A stretch of 64,000 nucleotides of DNA from Zonotrichia leucophrys gambelii (taxonomy: Eukaryota; Chordata; Aves; Passeriformes; Passerellidae): positions 37,286,397 through 37,350,396 of the forward strand of contig NC_088172.1 of the NCBI RefSeq assembly GCF_028769735.1. The letters run 5' to 3'. Made by a program: the position numbers and the translations under genes. Below the pieces are notes generated by a model. That model ran no database searches. It was not told the origin of the DNA and saw only the letters and a program-made list of their open reading frames with translations. This document shows, piece by piece, positions 11,961 to 24,190 of the stretch. Within the stretch, counting starts at the first letter, position 1; each line of letters begins with the position of its first letter.

Positions 11961-14525
11961 GCTGACTTCTAAAAACCTTTGGCTTTGAAGCCGTCGTGCT
12001 GCTTACATATTTAGCAGCTGGAAAAATCAGGCCTGCTTGTTTATCTCGTCCTCCCCAGCAGGAAAAAAACCCGAGAAGAAATAGCTCATTAATAATATTA
12101 AAGAGACTTATGCATTGATAAAGGCCAAAATAAAGAACTTGGAGAAAAGTGTTTCTTTTGTGTTACCTAAAAAGCAGCTCTGGTATGTGGATAAGACCCC
12201 CTTTTAAAACATTTAAACATTAATAAATAGAATATAAACAATAGAATATAAATTAAACCTGGGGTGATTTATTTTAGGCAATTCATTTGCACATGTAATT
12301 TTATATGATACTTATTTTTCAGAAGTCCAAATTACTGTGCTTGCAAAAAACCCAAGTGCAAATTCAGAGCTGGAAGCAAATCTGTGATAGAACAAAAATA
12401 AGGAACTTGGTAAAACATGGAGCCTTGGGTGTAGAGCATGTGCTTGAGCAATGGAAGGAAAAGCTCAGGTACTTGCCATGACTTAGAGACCACCAGAAGG
12501 TGGACTCCCATAGTTTCTTCCCAACTTTAAAAGTTACCAAAAAGCCAATAAGCTTCAAACCCTTGAATCATCTTGACAGCAAGAGACTTTCTCTAATGCA
12601 CTGTAGTTAGAGCACACTCTCTAATAGAGTGATTTTAAATCACCTTTGAAATTTCACAAGGAATTTGGTCTCATTAAACTCAGGAGTAAACTCTTCACTG
12701 ATTCCCACATGATCAGGGTTTCCTCTTTGGCTGCAAACTGCTTACTGATACCACATAATCCAGTATCTCTGTCTCCTAAAATAAATCTGAGCAGTTCTAC
12801 TGATCCTATACGTCACCTTTATTCACCTGTTTGCAGAATTCATATTGAGAACTACAGAACAGGATTCTTTACCGAAAATACAGGTTTTTATACAAAAAAT
12901 ATGTGGTGCTGCCACAGTTCAGTAAATGTGTTTAATGTTAGGATGCCTGTAATGTAAATAGCAGATTTATTTTCTCATAACTTTTTGGAGATGTTCAGAT
13001 CAATGCCATTGTATGGTTGACAAATGTGCGGCTTCCATAGATTCTGATATTCTGCCTCCCATTATGAATTCACGAGTTACCACTAAAACCTGAAAGTGTT
13101 CCTTTTTGTTAGTCATTCTCTCACACTCAGTAGCAAGTGGAATAATTAGATGGTTTCCAAAACCTATTTCAGTACCTCCAATGTGTGTCAGATAACGTCT
13201 GAGCACTCTAAATGCATGAACTTCTGTGTTGACAGTTGATGGTCCTCCATATGCTGCCACTAGAAGAACAACTTCCCAAGAATATGCAGTGTAATAATAT
13301 GCAATACATAAAGGTAATAACAGCTCTAGAACAGTAGGAATCGTGACAGTTGCAGAAATAACCAGCTGTCAGATGGAGATATTATTAGGAGACAGAGAGG
13401 TAGAACTTTTGTATCCATCCCAGTACTACATTAAATATTGAGATAAACAGGGCATGTTTTAAGACTGTGGCTTTCATCTGGTGGTTGACAAGGTACTGGG
13501 GGACTGGAGGTTCTTTTTAAAGAGCTTATCAGAAGTAGCTGAGAAAACAAGCCTACTGTCAGGAGAAATAAGTTCACATCTCCATTCAAAAGTATGCAGA
13601 AAAATATTGTGAAAAAACCCCAGCTGAATGCTGTTACTTTTGGTGATCAAGAAGTGAGAATCAGCATTCAGAACTGGTAGCAAAAGGGGTGGGAAGTGCT
13701 TCAGTTTGCAGCCAAACCTTCAGATGCTAGTCAGGAAAACTGGAATGACAGACTTGATCCCGAAGAAAATTCATTCTGGTCTACTCACTGTAACCTGCTG
13801 TAGTCACATCACCTAGGCTTGCAAATACCTTCTGCAAAGTATCTTCCAACATTAAAGGAAGTTCTGTTTATGTTGGGAGTTTGAGATTAATCTTTTTGTC
13901 AGATTGTCGACTCAAACCTGTTAAATTTATGCAGTGCTTAATGAAACAGTGTCAGGGCTTTATTACGATACACATAGTAAGTGTTGAGAAGCAGTCCTCT
14001 GATGTTTCACTGAACAAGAGCATTTGAGGCAATACTCTATTTAGCAAGAAATTTTAAGGTTTTCCTTAAAACTCTTCCATCCACTCAAGAGAGAAATTAG
14101 CCATATGTCTAATACAAGAATTAGTTTTGTCCTTTTCATTAGAATGACACTGTATCAGCAAGGTGGTGGCTGTTTGAAGCAGAATAGTCATCTGAGGCTG
14201 GCTGGCTTTTTCCAGCCAAAGGTTTCAAAGAGCCATGTGAGTTTGTGTTTAAAAGCAACTTTCCCTTGTGCTGTCTGTTTTATTCTTATTGTGCAAAAGA
14301 ATACTCTGAGATTCTAGGAATATCTCCTGTACTTAATGAGAGCTTAACTGTGCCCATTTGTTTGTAATAGAATAGGGTAAGCAAAACATAGAGGTGAGGC
14401 TGGTGGTGGTGGTGGGGCACCGGAAGAGGGAAACCTCCCTGCTGAGCAACATCTTTTGAAGGTTACCTGTAGCCAAAAATTAGTTTCCACAAGTTTGAGA
14501 AATCACTGTATTTTAAAATACTACA

Positions 14526-14578
14526 AGCAAGAAAAAAAAAAACCCAAAAAAAAACCCACCAAAAAACAAAAAAAAACC
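14526..14578 (+). repeat. A/C-rich low-complexity tract
   Basis: Runs of seven to ten A are separated by CCC and CC(A)CC. It has no coding value; the lysine-rich ORF across it is an artefact. Confidence 0.75.
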
Positions 14579-15228
14579 CTTGTTTTCTTCTCATGCTTGC
14601 TGCTTGGTGGGTTTGAGCCCAGACCTTGTGTTCCTGGGGTGTGTGGAACAGACCGAGCCCACAGCACGAGCCCTGCTGCGGCTGAACTCCTGCAACTCTG
14701 CTGCCAGCAGAGCCTTCTCGGGGGTCTCTGCGAGGTCCTGCTGCTCTGCGAAAAACAAACCATCAGGGCTGGGTTTTTTCCAACATCTGCCTGATTCTTT
14801 CAGGCAGCGAGGGGAGTGGCAGCACCTTCGCCTCGCAGCGGCCGTGACCTTACCACTGCGGATGTGCTCTAGGATTTTACAGGTTCAGTCTGGTTGCTAT
14901 CTCATCTTTTGATGCTCGATGCTCTAACAGCTGAGACTGTGCAAAATCCCCGTTTCTTCTTATTCTCAAAGTCGCGGGGAAAAATGTTCCCCGTGTCTCT
15001 AGAAATCACTCTGACAGGCAGGCAAGGCTCATTTTAGTAACGAGACGAACAAAGTTGTGCTCAACTTTTCATGCTAAAAAGTGCCAGTGATTTAAAGCTT
15101 CGGAAACAGAGAATGTAAATTAAACATTGTTGCACACAAACCGAACTTGTCTTTGACAGGCTAAACATTATGGGGAGCCTACTCATGCCCACACGGAACG
15201 CAGTTCATTTTCGACTGTGGGTTTGGGT

Positions 15229-15242
15229 GTTTTTATAAAAAC
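15229..15242. repeat. 14-bp perfect palindrome containing TATAAAA
   Basis: gtttttataaaaac reads the same on both strands and carries TATAAAA at 15234-15240. It lies about 170 bp before the CpG island in a stretch with unusually many CpGs for AT-rich DNA. A role as a TATA box for SOBP is doubtful because the start codon is 920 bp away. Confidence 0.55.
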
Positions 15243-15537
15243 CGTATCATTTTAAGGTGCACCGCAGTCATAATGAGAAACCCCGTACGATTACAATTTT
15301 GACTGTCGGAACAATGGACACCCCCGTGCCGTAATGCGTTGTATCGGGTAATCAGGGACTGCCAGGGAAAGCGGGAAAGCAGAGCCTAGGAATAATCAAT
15401 GTATCGCCCACAGTGTGTGCTGTAATCCGGCACCTCCTCGCTGAAGCGCGTCCCACCAAACCATTCATCCGCACCTCCCCGCCGCAGATAAAGGGAAAAC
15501 CAGGAGTGATCAGGGGGAAAGCCTCGGTGAAAGCGGC

Positions 15538-15585
15538 GGGGACGGGACGGGAGCGGACGGGACGGGACGAGACGAGTCGGGTCGG
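15538..15585 (+). repeat. imperfect GGGAC pentamer tandem repeat with G-quadruplex potential
   Basis: G-runs at 15538-15541, 15544-15546, 15549-15551, 15559-15561 and 15564-15566 are separated by loops of 2, 2, 7 and 2 bases. That satisfies the usual G3+N1-7 quadruplex pattern on the + strand. The array then decays into GACGAGTCGG copies. It lies in the CpG island, about 600 bp before the SOBP start codon. Confidence 0.7.
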
Positions 15586-15943
15586 CTGCGTAGGGGACAC
15601 AGAGCGGGCCGACCCCTCGGGCGTTCGTGGGGAGCACCGGGCTCCCCTCCCCATTCCGGGCTGGGGGCGGGTGCGCACCGCCCCCTCCCCTCCGCCGCGC
15701 TCCGCTCCGCCCGGTGCTCGGCGCCTCCCCCCTCCCCGGCTCCCATGGCGAGCAGCGGCGGCCGATTCGGTGCCGGCAAGCCCCGCCCGCCGGCGGTCCG
15801 GGGCCGGCCTCCCCCTTCCCTCCGCCGCCCCCTCCGCGGCAGCCCGCCAGCAGCGCCACAGCAGGCGCGGGGCCGGCTCGCTCCGCGCTGCCTCCCGCCC
15901 GCCCGCCCCGCCGCTCCCATGCGGGCCGGCGGCGAGGCAGAAG

Positions 15944-16063
15944 ATGGCTGACTCGCCGGGGCACCCGCGCCCCTGCCCGCCCGCGCCCCCCGCCCGCCCG
16001 CCGCCGCCGCCGCCGCCGCCGCGCTCCCCCCGGGCCCTCCGCGGCGCCGCCTGCCACCACTGA
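15944..16063 (+). other. candidate upstream ORF in the SOBP leader (39 codons, polyproline)
   Basis: An ATG in strong context (A at -3, G at +4) opens a short frame beginning MADSPGHPRPCPP. It runs through about eight consecutive prolines encoded by (CCG)n and stops at TGA, 16061-16063. The stop is 98 nt before the SOBP ATG and the frame does not overlap it. If the transcript begins upstream of 15944, this could reduce or regulate translation of SOBP, since polyproline slows ribosomes. Another candidate opens at 15745 (68 codons, stop at about 15951). Whether either is transcribed is unknown. Confidence 0.4.
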
Positions 16064-16147
16064 GAGCCGCCGCCGCCGCCCCCCCGCGCCCCTCCCGGCC
16101 CCCCCAGAGCACCAGCAGCCATTTCATCTCCACCACCACCACCACCA
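15998..16147 (+). repeat. three triplet microsatellites in the SOBP leader: (CCG)n, (GCC)n, (CAC)n
   Basis: There are about eight CCG units at 15998-16022, five GCC units at 16066-16080 and five to six CAC units at 16131-16147. The first encodes the polyproline of the candidate upstream ORF. The last ends 14 bp before the SOBP ATG. Confidence 0.8.
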
Positions 16148-16161
16148 AGTAGGCGCAAAAA

Positions 16162-16257
16162 ATGGCAGAAATGGAGAAAGAAGGGAGACCTCCCGAAAAT
16201 AAAAGGAGCAGGAAGCCGGCTCACCCGGTGAAGCGGGAGATCAACGAGGAGATGAAG
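16162..16257 (+). CDS. SOBP: SOBP coding exon 1 (residues 1-32)
   Basis: This exon encodes the N-terminus of sine oculis binding protein, beginning [18 protein letters not shown]. The start is well supported: the ATG has A at -3 and G at +4, and an in-frame TAG lies at 16150-16152, so the protein cannot extend further upstream in this frame. A basic cluster at residues 14-18 (KRSRK), with K24-R25 after it, could be part of a nuclear localisation signal; that is inference. The exon ends in phase 0 at AAG, followed by the donor GTAGGT. It sits inside the CpG island. Identity rests on recall of the vertebrate protein, which is nearly invariant here. Reading on through the donor stays open to 16443, but that is intron sequence. 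Confidence 0.95.
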
Positions 16258-19200
16258 GTAGGTGCCTGTGATGGGGACGGGAGCGGGGTCCCCCCCCGCA
16301 CCCCCGCCTCCGAGCATGGAGATGAAATAAGAAAGGATCTCTTGTCATTTTTTTTTTTTGTAGGATGCACTGAATGTGTCTCAACTCCGCCTCCTGGGCT
16401 GCAAACAGAGACGAATTCACAGGCTGCAAATCCTGTTCATTGACCAGCTTTATTTATTTTTTAAAAATAACTCTCTCGTTGGGCTTTTAAGCTCCTCGGG
16501 TGCCAATGATGAGCCTTTTTTTTTTTTCTCCTCTTTCTTTCCATAGCCACCCCCTCAGGTAGCTGCGAAGACCTTAAAGTTAGGAAAGAAAGAGATCTCT
16601 TTTAAACACTGTATTTCTGTCCTTTTTTCAATCGCCAGCTGCAGCTGTGTAATTAAATTGTCAAAGTGAAACGTTGCGGTCTGAGCCGTGCATCAGTCCG
16701 GCACTTGAGACCCCTTTTCTCCCCGTGCCCCTTTCGCCTCCTCCTGCGCTGCACCGCTTGGCTCCGCGGCTCGCGGCAGCGCAGGGGTGTCGCTGGAAGG
16801 TGGCATGTCCGAGGGCTTGTCCGCGGGCTGCCTCTGATGGAAGCGTGTATTCACCGCGCGGAGGGCTGTCCTGCTTGATAGGAACCGGTGCCACTCCAGC
16901 TGTGCTCCGGCGGCCGCTCCAGATGTTGGGATGGCTGCGATGGCACAAACCCGCTATTTTGGAACTTCTTTTATCATTAGGTCGCTGTTCCAGGCTGGAC
17001 CGGTCCTGTTTTTTGCGCCGGTTTTCCATGTCTGTTCCCTGCCTGTTTGCTGTCTCTAATTCCCCAAAGTTGGTAACAATGTATTGCTAGACTTCAGCTG
17101 AACTTGTTGTTAAATGCGCAGATAAAGTGACTAAAACAGCATAGTCTGGCTATGAGATAAAGCTGCTGAGATTTAATTTGAATATGTCATTTATTAAAAG
17201 GCTGATTATAAGTGGAAGACTGCCTGGAAAATGTCACTCGTTCACATAGTATGTATACTATATAGGCGAGTGTATAAATATGCATGATGCCTAGTGAAAA
17301 TATCTTTGCTTTCCGGAACATTGATCTCCCCATATAAAATTAAACGGGAATGCGCCGTCCCCTCCCCTCTCCCCTCTTTTGCACACCAGTAATTTCGGTT
17401 AGGTGCCCTTTCCTGCCCGAGGCTGCCTGTGTATTGAGCGTGTACATGGGTCTGTGTGCACTTCAAGTGTGAATGTGGACAAGAGTAGTATTAGGGGTAC
17501 AAACAAAATAATGTGCTGGTGCATCTCTTTGGAAACAAACTGTAGTAGCTGCAAGTCCAGAGGAGCGGGATCTTTCTTTGTGAGATATGTGACACATCCT
17601 ATTTTCGGAGAGGGCTCTGTGCAGCCACCGGAGAGTCACTGCTCATTGTAATCCCACATAGTTTTGAGGACTGCAGAGGTCTGTAGTGCAGGGCATTGGC
17701 CCCTCAGACCATCGCCTAATGCGATCTATATGGATTGCAGCTTTTAAGTTTCATAGGTTCTAGAATTACAAATTAGCTAATTTTAATCAAAACATGTGAA
17801 ATGTTATCCTGGCTGGATATAAAGGCTGACTGTGCTGGATCCTCTGGGTTTGTTTTGTTTACTTTGGCTGCAGGCACACTCAGCGGTTTGGGAGATAGTT
17901 GTTCTTCTACAGTATAACAGATGTTTGTCTGAAAGGGTGAGGAAGAAACAAAAACAACATTGTGTGAAGGAGAAAAATTACACAATTTTAAACTAATGCT
18001 TTGGTATTAAGCACTGGCATTAACCTTCATGTAGAGAGTTTCTCTTTTTTAATCATGGCTAACTGCTTAAGGTTAAGGAACCTCAGTATTTCAGCTGACT
18101 TAAAAACTAAAGGTGTATAGAAAGGACATTTTGAACCCATGTAGTTTCTTGTTGAGAGTGAGACAGCCGATGGCAGAACCTTCCATAGCCCACCTTTCAG
18201 CATAAACTATGCTATATGTGCTATGCATTTTTAGTAGGGCTGTTGGCTGCTGTCATCTAAGAAGGGAAAAAGAGCAGTGAGGAAAAATAAGTAGTAGTTT
18301 GAATTTTTGACTGGTTGAGAAAGTTAAAATCCTGTGGTGATCGTTTACCCTTGTTCTTTGCTGATGAACTGACGTCTAGTTGTTCTTAATAAACCCGGAG
18401 AATACACAAATGTAACAAATTGGTTACAGTGTGCAAAATGTTTGCAGTGAGATGACAGAAGGAGCACAATGTGCCCTTGTGTAGGTTTGTATCTGTAATG
18501 TTCAAACAGGCTGGCTGTTTCCCTTCATCTGAACTGCTTTCATCTGGACCAGTGTAAAATAAGCTCTGGTAAGTAATCACAGCAGAGCAGAAAGAAAGGA
18601 ATGTATACAGCAATAGACAGCCTAAGCTGTAAAAACTGTAACCTGAGTATCAGCAGCAGATCAGATATCAAGGCTTTAAGGTAGGGGAAATGAAAGAGAT
18701 GAAGGGGAGGAAAAGACGAGAGAGGGAATGGAAAAGTCAGCTTGGAAAGTAAAGGAGAAGTAGGAGGGCCCCCTCAGGGAAGTTTGGCTCAGGGGTTAGG
18801 GAATTTTATCATGGTGTACAGTGACCTACTCAGGTTTCAGCCCATGTTGGATCAGATTGCCTCCCTTTGCTAGCAGAAAGAAAAAGGACTGGTGTATATG
18901 TGATTTCTTTTTTCCCCCCTTTGGATAATAAAAAGGCCATTGGTACAAGTGTCTATTTTAAGTACAGTAAATTCAAGGCACTATGAATGAGCAATAATAT
19001 TACCTCATCACAGAGACTTCCTTTGAGATTTGCTGTTTGATACAGTCAGATATTTACTCGAGAAGGATCACAACACCTAACTGCTTGCTTTAGTGTTTTC
19101 CAACAGTAGTGTCACAGCTTGGTTTTTACATGACTGGATGGATATTCAGGTTGCTCGCTCTTTCGTTATGCCAGATATTGAGTTACGTTTTTGTTATCGC

Positions 19201-22200
19201 TAACCTGATGTACACTATGGTTATAACAAATTTTAATTTGATACAATGTTGTGTGCAAAAAGTACATGACTCTGCACAGTTTTCTGATATTACGTTTCAA
19301 TGAAAAATATATTCACCAGGAACTGTTTTGTTGCACTGTGACCTTTACAGCCACTCTTTTATATTTTCTAGTTGTTTTTCCTTTTGTCCTCCTTCCTCCT
19401 TCAGATGAGACTTTCCAGTGTTTCTTCCAGAGGTAGCATTCACCTCATGCCCTGGAGGAAAAGCAGATGGTTATTCTGAAATTCAGTTTGGTGTCATTTT
19501 CACTTGCTGGTGAATAACAGAACTCCTCATAGATCCAAACCTATTGTCATCAGGGAACCCACTACTGTTTTGAGACCAAAATATCTGTAAAAGTTAAATT
19601 GATGAAAGCACTTGTCTAGGCACAGTGGTGGATCCCCCATCCATCTCTCCTCCCTTATTTCCATTTTTATTTCCATTTGCCATCCTGCTGCCAGGAAGCA
19701 GTGCTGCTCAGGAGGAATAGCTAGGTGCTCTGCAATGCTGTGAGGTGAGGTTAAATCCAGTACTGAATTGCACTGGAAGTTCTCCTGCACAGATGAGGCA
19801 CTGTATCCATGTGTCTCTAGCAGTTGAAAGATAAGCAATTAATTCATGTTGTAATTTCACAGGGATGCTCCATGTGCCCAAGGAGTTTGCTGTCCATAAA
19901 TATTCTCGATAACTGATTTGTATCTAAAATTGGGCTTTGTTCCTGGTGCCTAGAGCTTAGGGCAGCCCCATCTGTTATCATTTAATAGTAAACTGATCAG
20001 AATATCTTTCAGTTTAGTGTTTAAATAGTCCCTGTTTGGCATTTGAAAGTACTACTGTCAGAAGGAGGAAAGCGGTGAAGCAGGCGTAGCAGCCATACGC
20101 CTGGAGCGAGCCAGTTTGCTCAGAGCGCTCGGAAGATTCCAAGGAAACTCCTCCCTTCTCTCCTGAAAAGCAAAAAATATCTTTGGGAAAGTGGAAAAGC
20201 AGACAGGCTTTATCAATTGCATTATTTCAAGAGACCAAGGTTTTTCTGTGGAGTATGCATGAAAGTTTTGTGGGATGGCTGCAGAGGGGTTGCCTGTCTG
20301 CACAGGGAGCCTCACCTGGCAGAGCACTGCACAAACAGTGCTTCCCCAAACAAAGTGGGTTATACAGAACCAAATGTACATGGGAGGACAAAGGAAAGTA
20401 AAGCATAATGGAATTGTTCTTTCTGGTAGTGTAAAGGTCTAATCACAGAATTCAGTATGGCGACAACATAAACAAGCAAAGAATGTGAGGGCTGGGAAAA
20501 AAGATCCAAGTTTGTGTAGTGCCCCTAGAAACATTTTTATTTCCTTGATGCAGTGAAAGTGAAAAGTGAATTTGTGGGGCTCTGCACTGAGTGGGTTATG
20601 CAGGCAAGGAAATGGAGTGGAGCCACTATGCTTCCTCCCAGATCTGAAATAAACATTGAGCAGTAAAACCTAGAAGAAAATGAGTCTGACAGACTCATGC
20701 TCCCCTGTGTTTCTTGCCTCCATGTTTGCCAGGCCCCATTCAGTGAAGCCAGGCCTTGCCCTCTGTGAATAATGTTCATAGAGGAGGAAAGTCAAGAGAT
20801 CTAAGATGGAAAGACACGTGTGGCATAGCTTGAGAATGTATTAATTAGCAAAGATTTGGGGAAATGATGCATTGTAATGTAAAAAAATCAAACTGTAGGT
20901 GTATTGTTACGATGAAATGAATCCTAAAGTGGGAATAAATGTGATTATATTTTTACTGCCTAGCATATAAGTCAGACTCAGAAAGGAGGGAAACTGCAGT
21001 CTAGCGCATCAACACACTCTTCATCTTTCAGGGGAATAGGGAGCAAATTCAAGTAGAAATACCAATGAGCGTAGCAGTCAGTTATCCTGGCTCTTCCAGG
21101 AGGGAAGGTATTTCTGTATAGTGGAAGAGTAGAGAAATAATACAGCTAAAACACACAAATTCCACATTGCCCCACTGTGGTGATAAGTGCTTTGGGACTT
21201 AGCAGTGGGCAAAAGCTGGGTTGCCATCTCTTGGGAAGGAAGGGCTTTGGCTGTGGTGTGTGACTGGGGACAGCGGAGTGTTTTCGGGCCGGTTTCTTTG
21301 GCAGGCGTGAGCTGGTTGTGCTGCAGCCGTAGTGAATGCTCGGGCAGTCAGCAGCTGTAATGGTGCTCTGTCAGCTAGGGAAGAGCAGGAGGTTTTGCTC
21401 CTGTGGGATGTTAACCAACTGCCTGGGTGCACTGGCAGCTGCAGAGGGGACTGGTGTTTCCTCTGTGGTCTCAAAAATTTGTGTGCTTGGTGCCTGGCGT
21501 GGCAGAATGAGCACAGGAGGACGTGGGACTGGATTTCTGTGGTTTTCTTCTCAGCTCTGATGCTGACCCACACTGTGGGTGGCACCAGGGCTCAGTCTCT
21601 GTTTTCACACAGGGGACTGAGCATTGTCTCCACACCTGGCTGAAGTTAGACTCCATTGCTGTACATCTGCAATGAAATCTGTGGGTCCCTGCAGGGGGGG
21701 CTCCTTTTGGGTTCAGTGGATATAAGGGTTCCAACTTAGCAGTATGGTTGCTGACCTGAGATTTTACTGATTATGAGTAAGGTTTTCTCTTTACACTAGT
21801 CTTTCACATCATCCCAGCCCTTTGGCACAGCTGTGGGAGTGGGGTGGCAGCCTCATCCTGCAGATGCTCCACATCCTTTTGGGGAATGAGTCTGAAAGTA
21901 AGCATGGACTACCTTAATGTCTCTGCTGTCCTGTTCCTGCCAAAGCTTTGAATTGCAGCTCCTTGCACATCTTCCATTGGTCATCCACACCTGCCTTCAC
22001 ATCTCCTTCCTAGTCTTTGGCAGGTCCATGATCTTGCAATTCCTCTGGCCGCTGTCTAGCCTGCTTGATCACAGCTGTTTCTGCTTTCCTGCTTCAGTAT
22101 TGGGTCCACGTTCCTGCTTTTCTCAAGCCTCAGTGTTACAATTGTCACCATTCCTTTCACTAAGCCTTTGACACTTGTGCATCTTTCAGTGATGTTCTGC

Positions 22201-22898
22201 TCTGCATGTACAGGTTGTGTATTAATATGCTTTCTTCCTTTCCTTAGCTTCACCAAGAACTGGTCTTTGTCTCTCTTATTTTTTTCTTTTCTTCTTTCCC
22301 TCTTTCCCTGCATTCACACAGAGAAAAATTATCTAATCATTTGTGTATTGACTATTGCCACCACACCGATCTTTACAAATCTCATCTCGTTACCATGTCT
22401 TGAATCCATGTGTTTTATGTCTATCATTGAAATGAAAGAAGGGGAAATACATGAAAACAATGAATTAGTAGTGGTCAGCTTCAGGGCAGTGGCTTCAGCA
22501 TGATCTTAGCATAACTGTCAGGGTGTTGACATCTCTGCAAATAGGTGTTGTGGTCAGGAGTCTGAGGGAAGGTGATGTTTTTTGGATACCCATCTATGCA
22601 ACAGAGTCAGTGTGGAAAAAAACACTTCTCAGGTTTGACACTCAGCTTGCTGAGGATGGGGTCATGCTTTCCATTTGCTGTGAATAGAGTGTGGTGTAAT
22701 GGAGCTCTGACTGTTAGTCACTGAGAGAATGGTATTAAGGGTGACTTGCATCATTGTAGTAGGTAAGATAAATTATGAAGGAGAATGTCTTAATTGTTTT
22801 CTTCTTTTATTTTTTTTTAAGTCCAAGCCACTCTTTTTGGGAAATCAGTGTAAAAGGGTGCTTACTTTTGTTATTGCTGGCATGCAACCTCATTGTAC

Positions 22899-22936
22899 TC
22901 TCATTGAAGTTAATAGAAAAGACCCCATTGATTTAC
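22899..22936 (+). repeat. possible relic of an amniote palindromic repeat
   Basis: tctcattgaagttaatagaa followed by aagaccccattgattta resembles the paired 'cattgaagtcaatgg ... cccattgacttca' arms of the same class of old hairpin repeat. It is short and diverged. Confidence 0.35.
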
Positions 22937-24059
22937 TATTTTATAAAAGAGTCAGATCTCTATGATGAGTGATTTTGAAATCCAATGTATTTTTTGTCAG
23001 TATGAGTGTTCATTTTGGTGCATCACTTATCATGGATAGTTTAAATGAGATGTGAAAGGTACTTAAATTTTGTGCCACTGCAAACCCAGCCGTCATTTTG
23101 ACTACATTTCAAAGGGACAGATCCATGTATGCATTTTCAGGAAAAAAACAAACATATGTACAACCTTGCTTATGTATTCCTTGACAAGTAATTAGAAATT
23201 ATTCATTGTCTGAGTTGATCAGCAGTGCAAATAAAACACAAAGCATCCACAGGAGGCAAATTTAGAGCTACTCAATTAATTTGGTTGCATGGGGTTTAAA
23301 TTGGTAAGACTTTGTCTATTGGTCTCTACCTTGCTAGATTAGTCTCTAGGGCTGTGTCTCCATAGATGAAATTTAGCAAAGCATGGGAAGCTGGCAGACC
23401 TTGCCTTTGGGCCTCTGTGGGCCCTTTCAGGTCATTTTGGGTGAGCTGCAGTGGTGAGATTTGACTCCCCAGGTCCAGGTGATTTTGTTATTGGTTTCCC
23501 ATGGGTTACAAACAGGGTTAGTGAATTTGGTCTCTTCAATGATAAGAGAAAAGTTTTCTAAAAAGCTAAAAGAAAAAAAAACCAAAAAAGCAATGAAAAA
23601 CAACTTCTAGAAAAAATTTAAATTTTGCTAGTATTTCAAACACAATACTGCATCATATAAATTATTTAGATAGTTGTTAGCCACATTTGCACTGCATTGT
23701 ACTCATTGAAAGCTGTAGTAGTGGCATAACTCACATACCATACTTATAATGCTGAGTCTAGAAGCAGAGGTGGGATAATGGAATGTTTTCCAGAAATCTT
23801 GGGCTGCACAGGACAGCCACAGAATTGTGACTTCCATCAGATGGTAAGGTGAAAATGCATAGGGGAAAAAACAAAAGGAAATGGATGCTTTAGGAGTCTG
23901 CTCTGGGGTTTTCTTTTCCTGAAATGTGTTTGTAGCATAATTGCAGAGATGATACTCTTGGAAGAGTACAAATTGCTTGTGTTTATTGCTTATAGCTGCT
24001 TTACAGTGCTCCTTGAGTGACAGGAACACCTATGTAATCTGGTGTGATGAATGAGCCAG

Positions 24060-24190
24060 GAGCAGTGCAGCGCTCCGAGGTTCTGGGACGCAGCGCCTGC
24101 TGCAGCTTTGAATTCAAAAGCAATTATCATCTGATTAATTTTATTTATTTGTTTAAATGACTGGAGAATTGCTGTGTTCTATCATTAGAC
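24060..24190. promoter_or_regulatory. candidate non-coding element in intron 1
   Basis: A short CpG-bearing block (gcagcgctccgagg, gggacgcagcgcc) is directly followed by AATTATCATCTGATTAATTT, again the homeodomain-type composition seen at 35.1 and 46.1 kb. Function is inferred only. Confidence 0.28.

Larger units (their letters stand above)
1..15399. other. intergenic region upstream of SOBP
   Basis: I see no supported protein-coding or RNA gene. The DNA is AT-rich with scattered relics, listed separately: SINE-like pieces near 2.7 and 7.2 kb, a hairpin relic near 6.0 kb, a CR1 at 8.06-8.81 kb, CpG-enriched patches at 3.15-3.60 and 11.64-11.96 kb, and A-rich tracts at 11276-11291 and 14526-14578. 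The expected upstream neighbour by mammalian synteny, PDSS2 in divergent orientation, was not recognised on the minus strand. The open frames here (up to 171 codons at 6253-6768) are low-complexity hydrophobic translations of pyrimidine-rich DNA and are not credible genes. Confidence 0.7.
15400..16950 (+). promoter_or_regulatory. SOBP: CpG island promoter of SOBP
   Basis: The stretch is very GC- and CpG-rich compared with the AT-rich flanks, and it contains coding exon 1. It has a GC-box-type motif GGGGGCGGG at 15663-15671, a 10-bp palindrome GGTGCGCACC at 15670-15679 and many CCGCCC motifs. There is no convincing TATA box near the likely start. The densest part is 15530-16100; CpGs continue at lower density in the start of intron 1 to about 16.95 kb. 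Such islands usually drive broad, multi-start transcription, so the exact start site cannot be read from sequence. The long ORFs on both strands here come from GC-rich sequence lacking stops, not genes. Confidence 0.85.

Noticed and set aside
1..15399. First exon of PDSS2 on the minus strand, expected upstream by mammalian synteny
   Set aside because: No minus-strand translation resembled PDSS2. It probably lies further upstream.
15352..16317. 321-codon minus-strand ORF and several 190-224-codon ORFs on both strands over the CpG island
   Set aside because: The sequence has few stops because of its GC content. The translations are Arg/Gly/Pro/Ala low complexity with no domain, and all frames are similarly open. 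Only exon 1 of SOBP is supported here.
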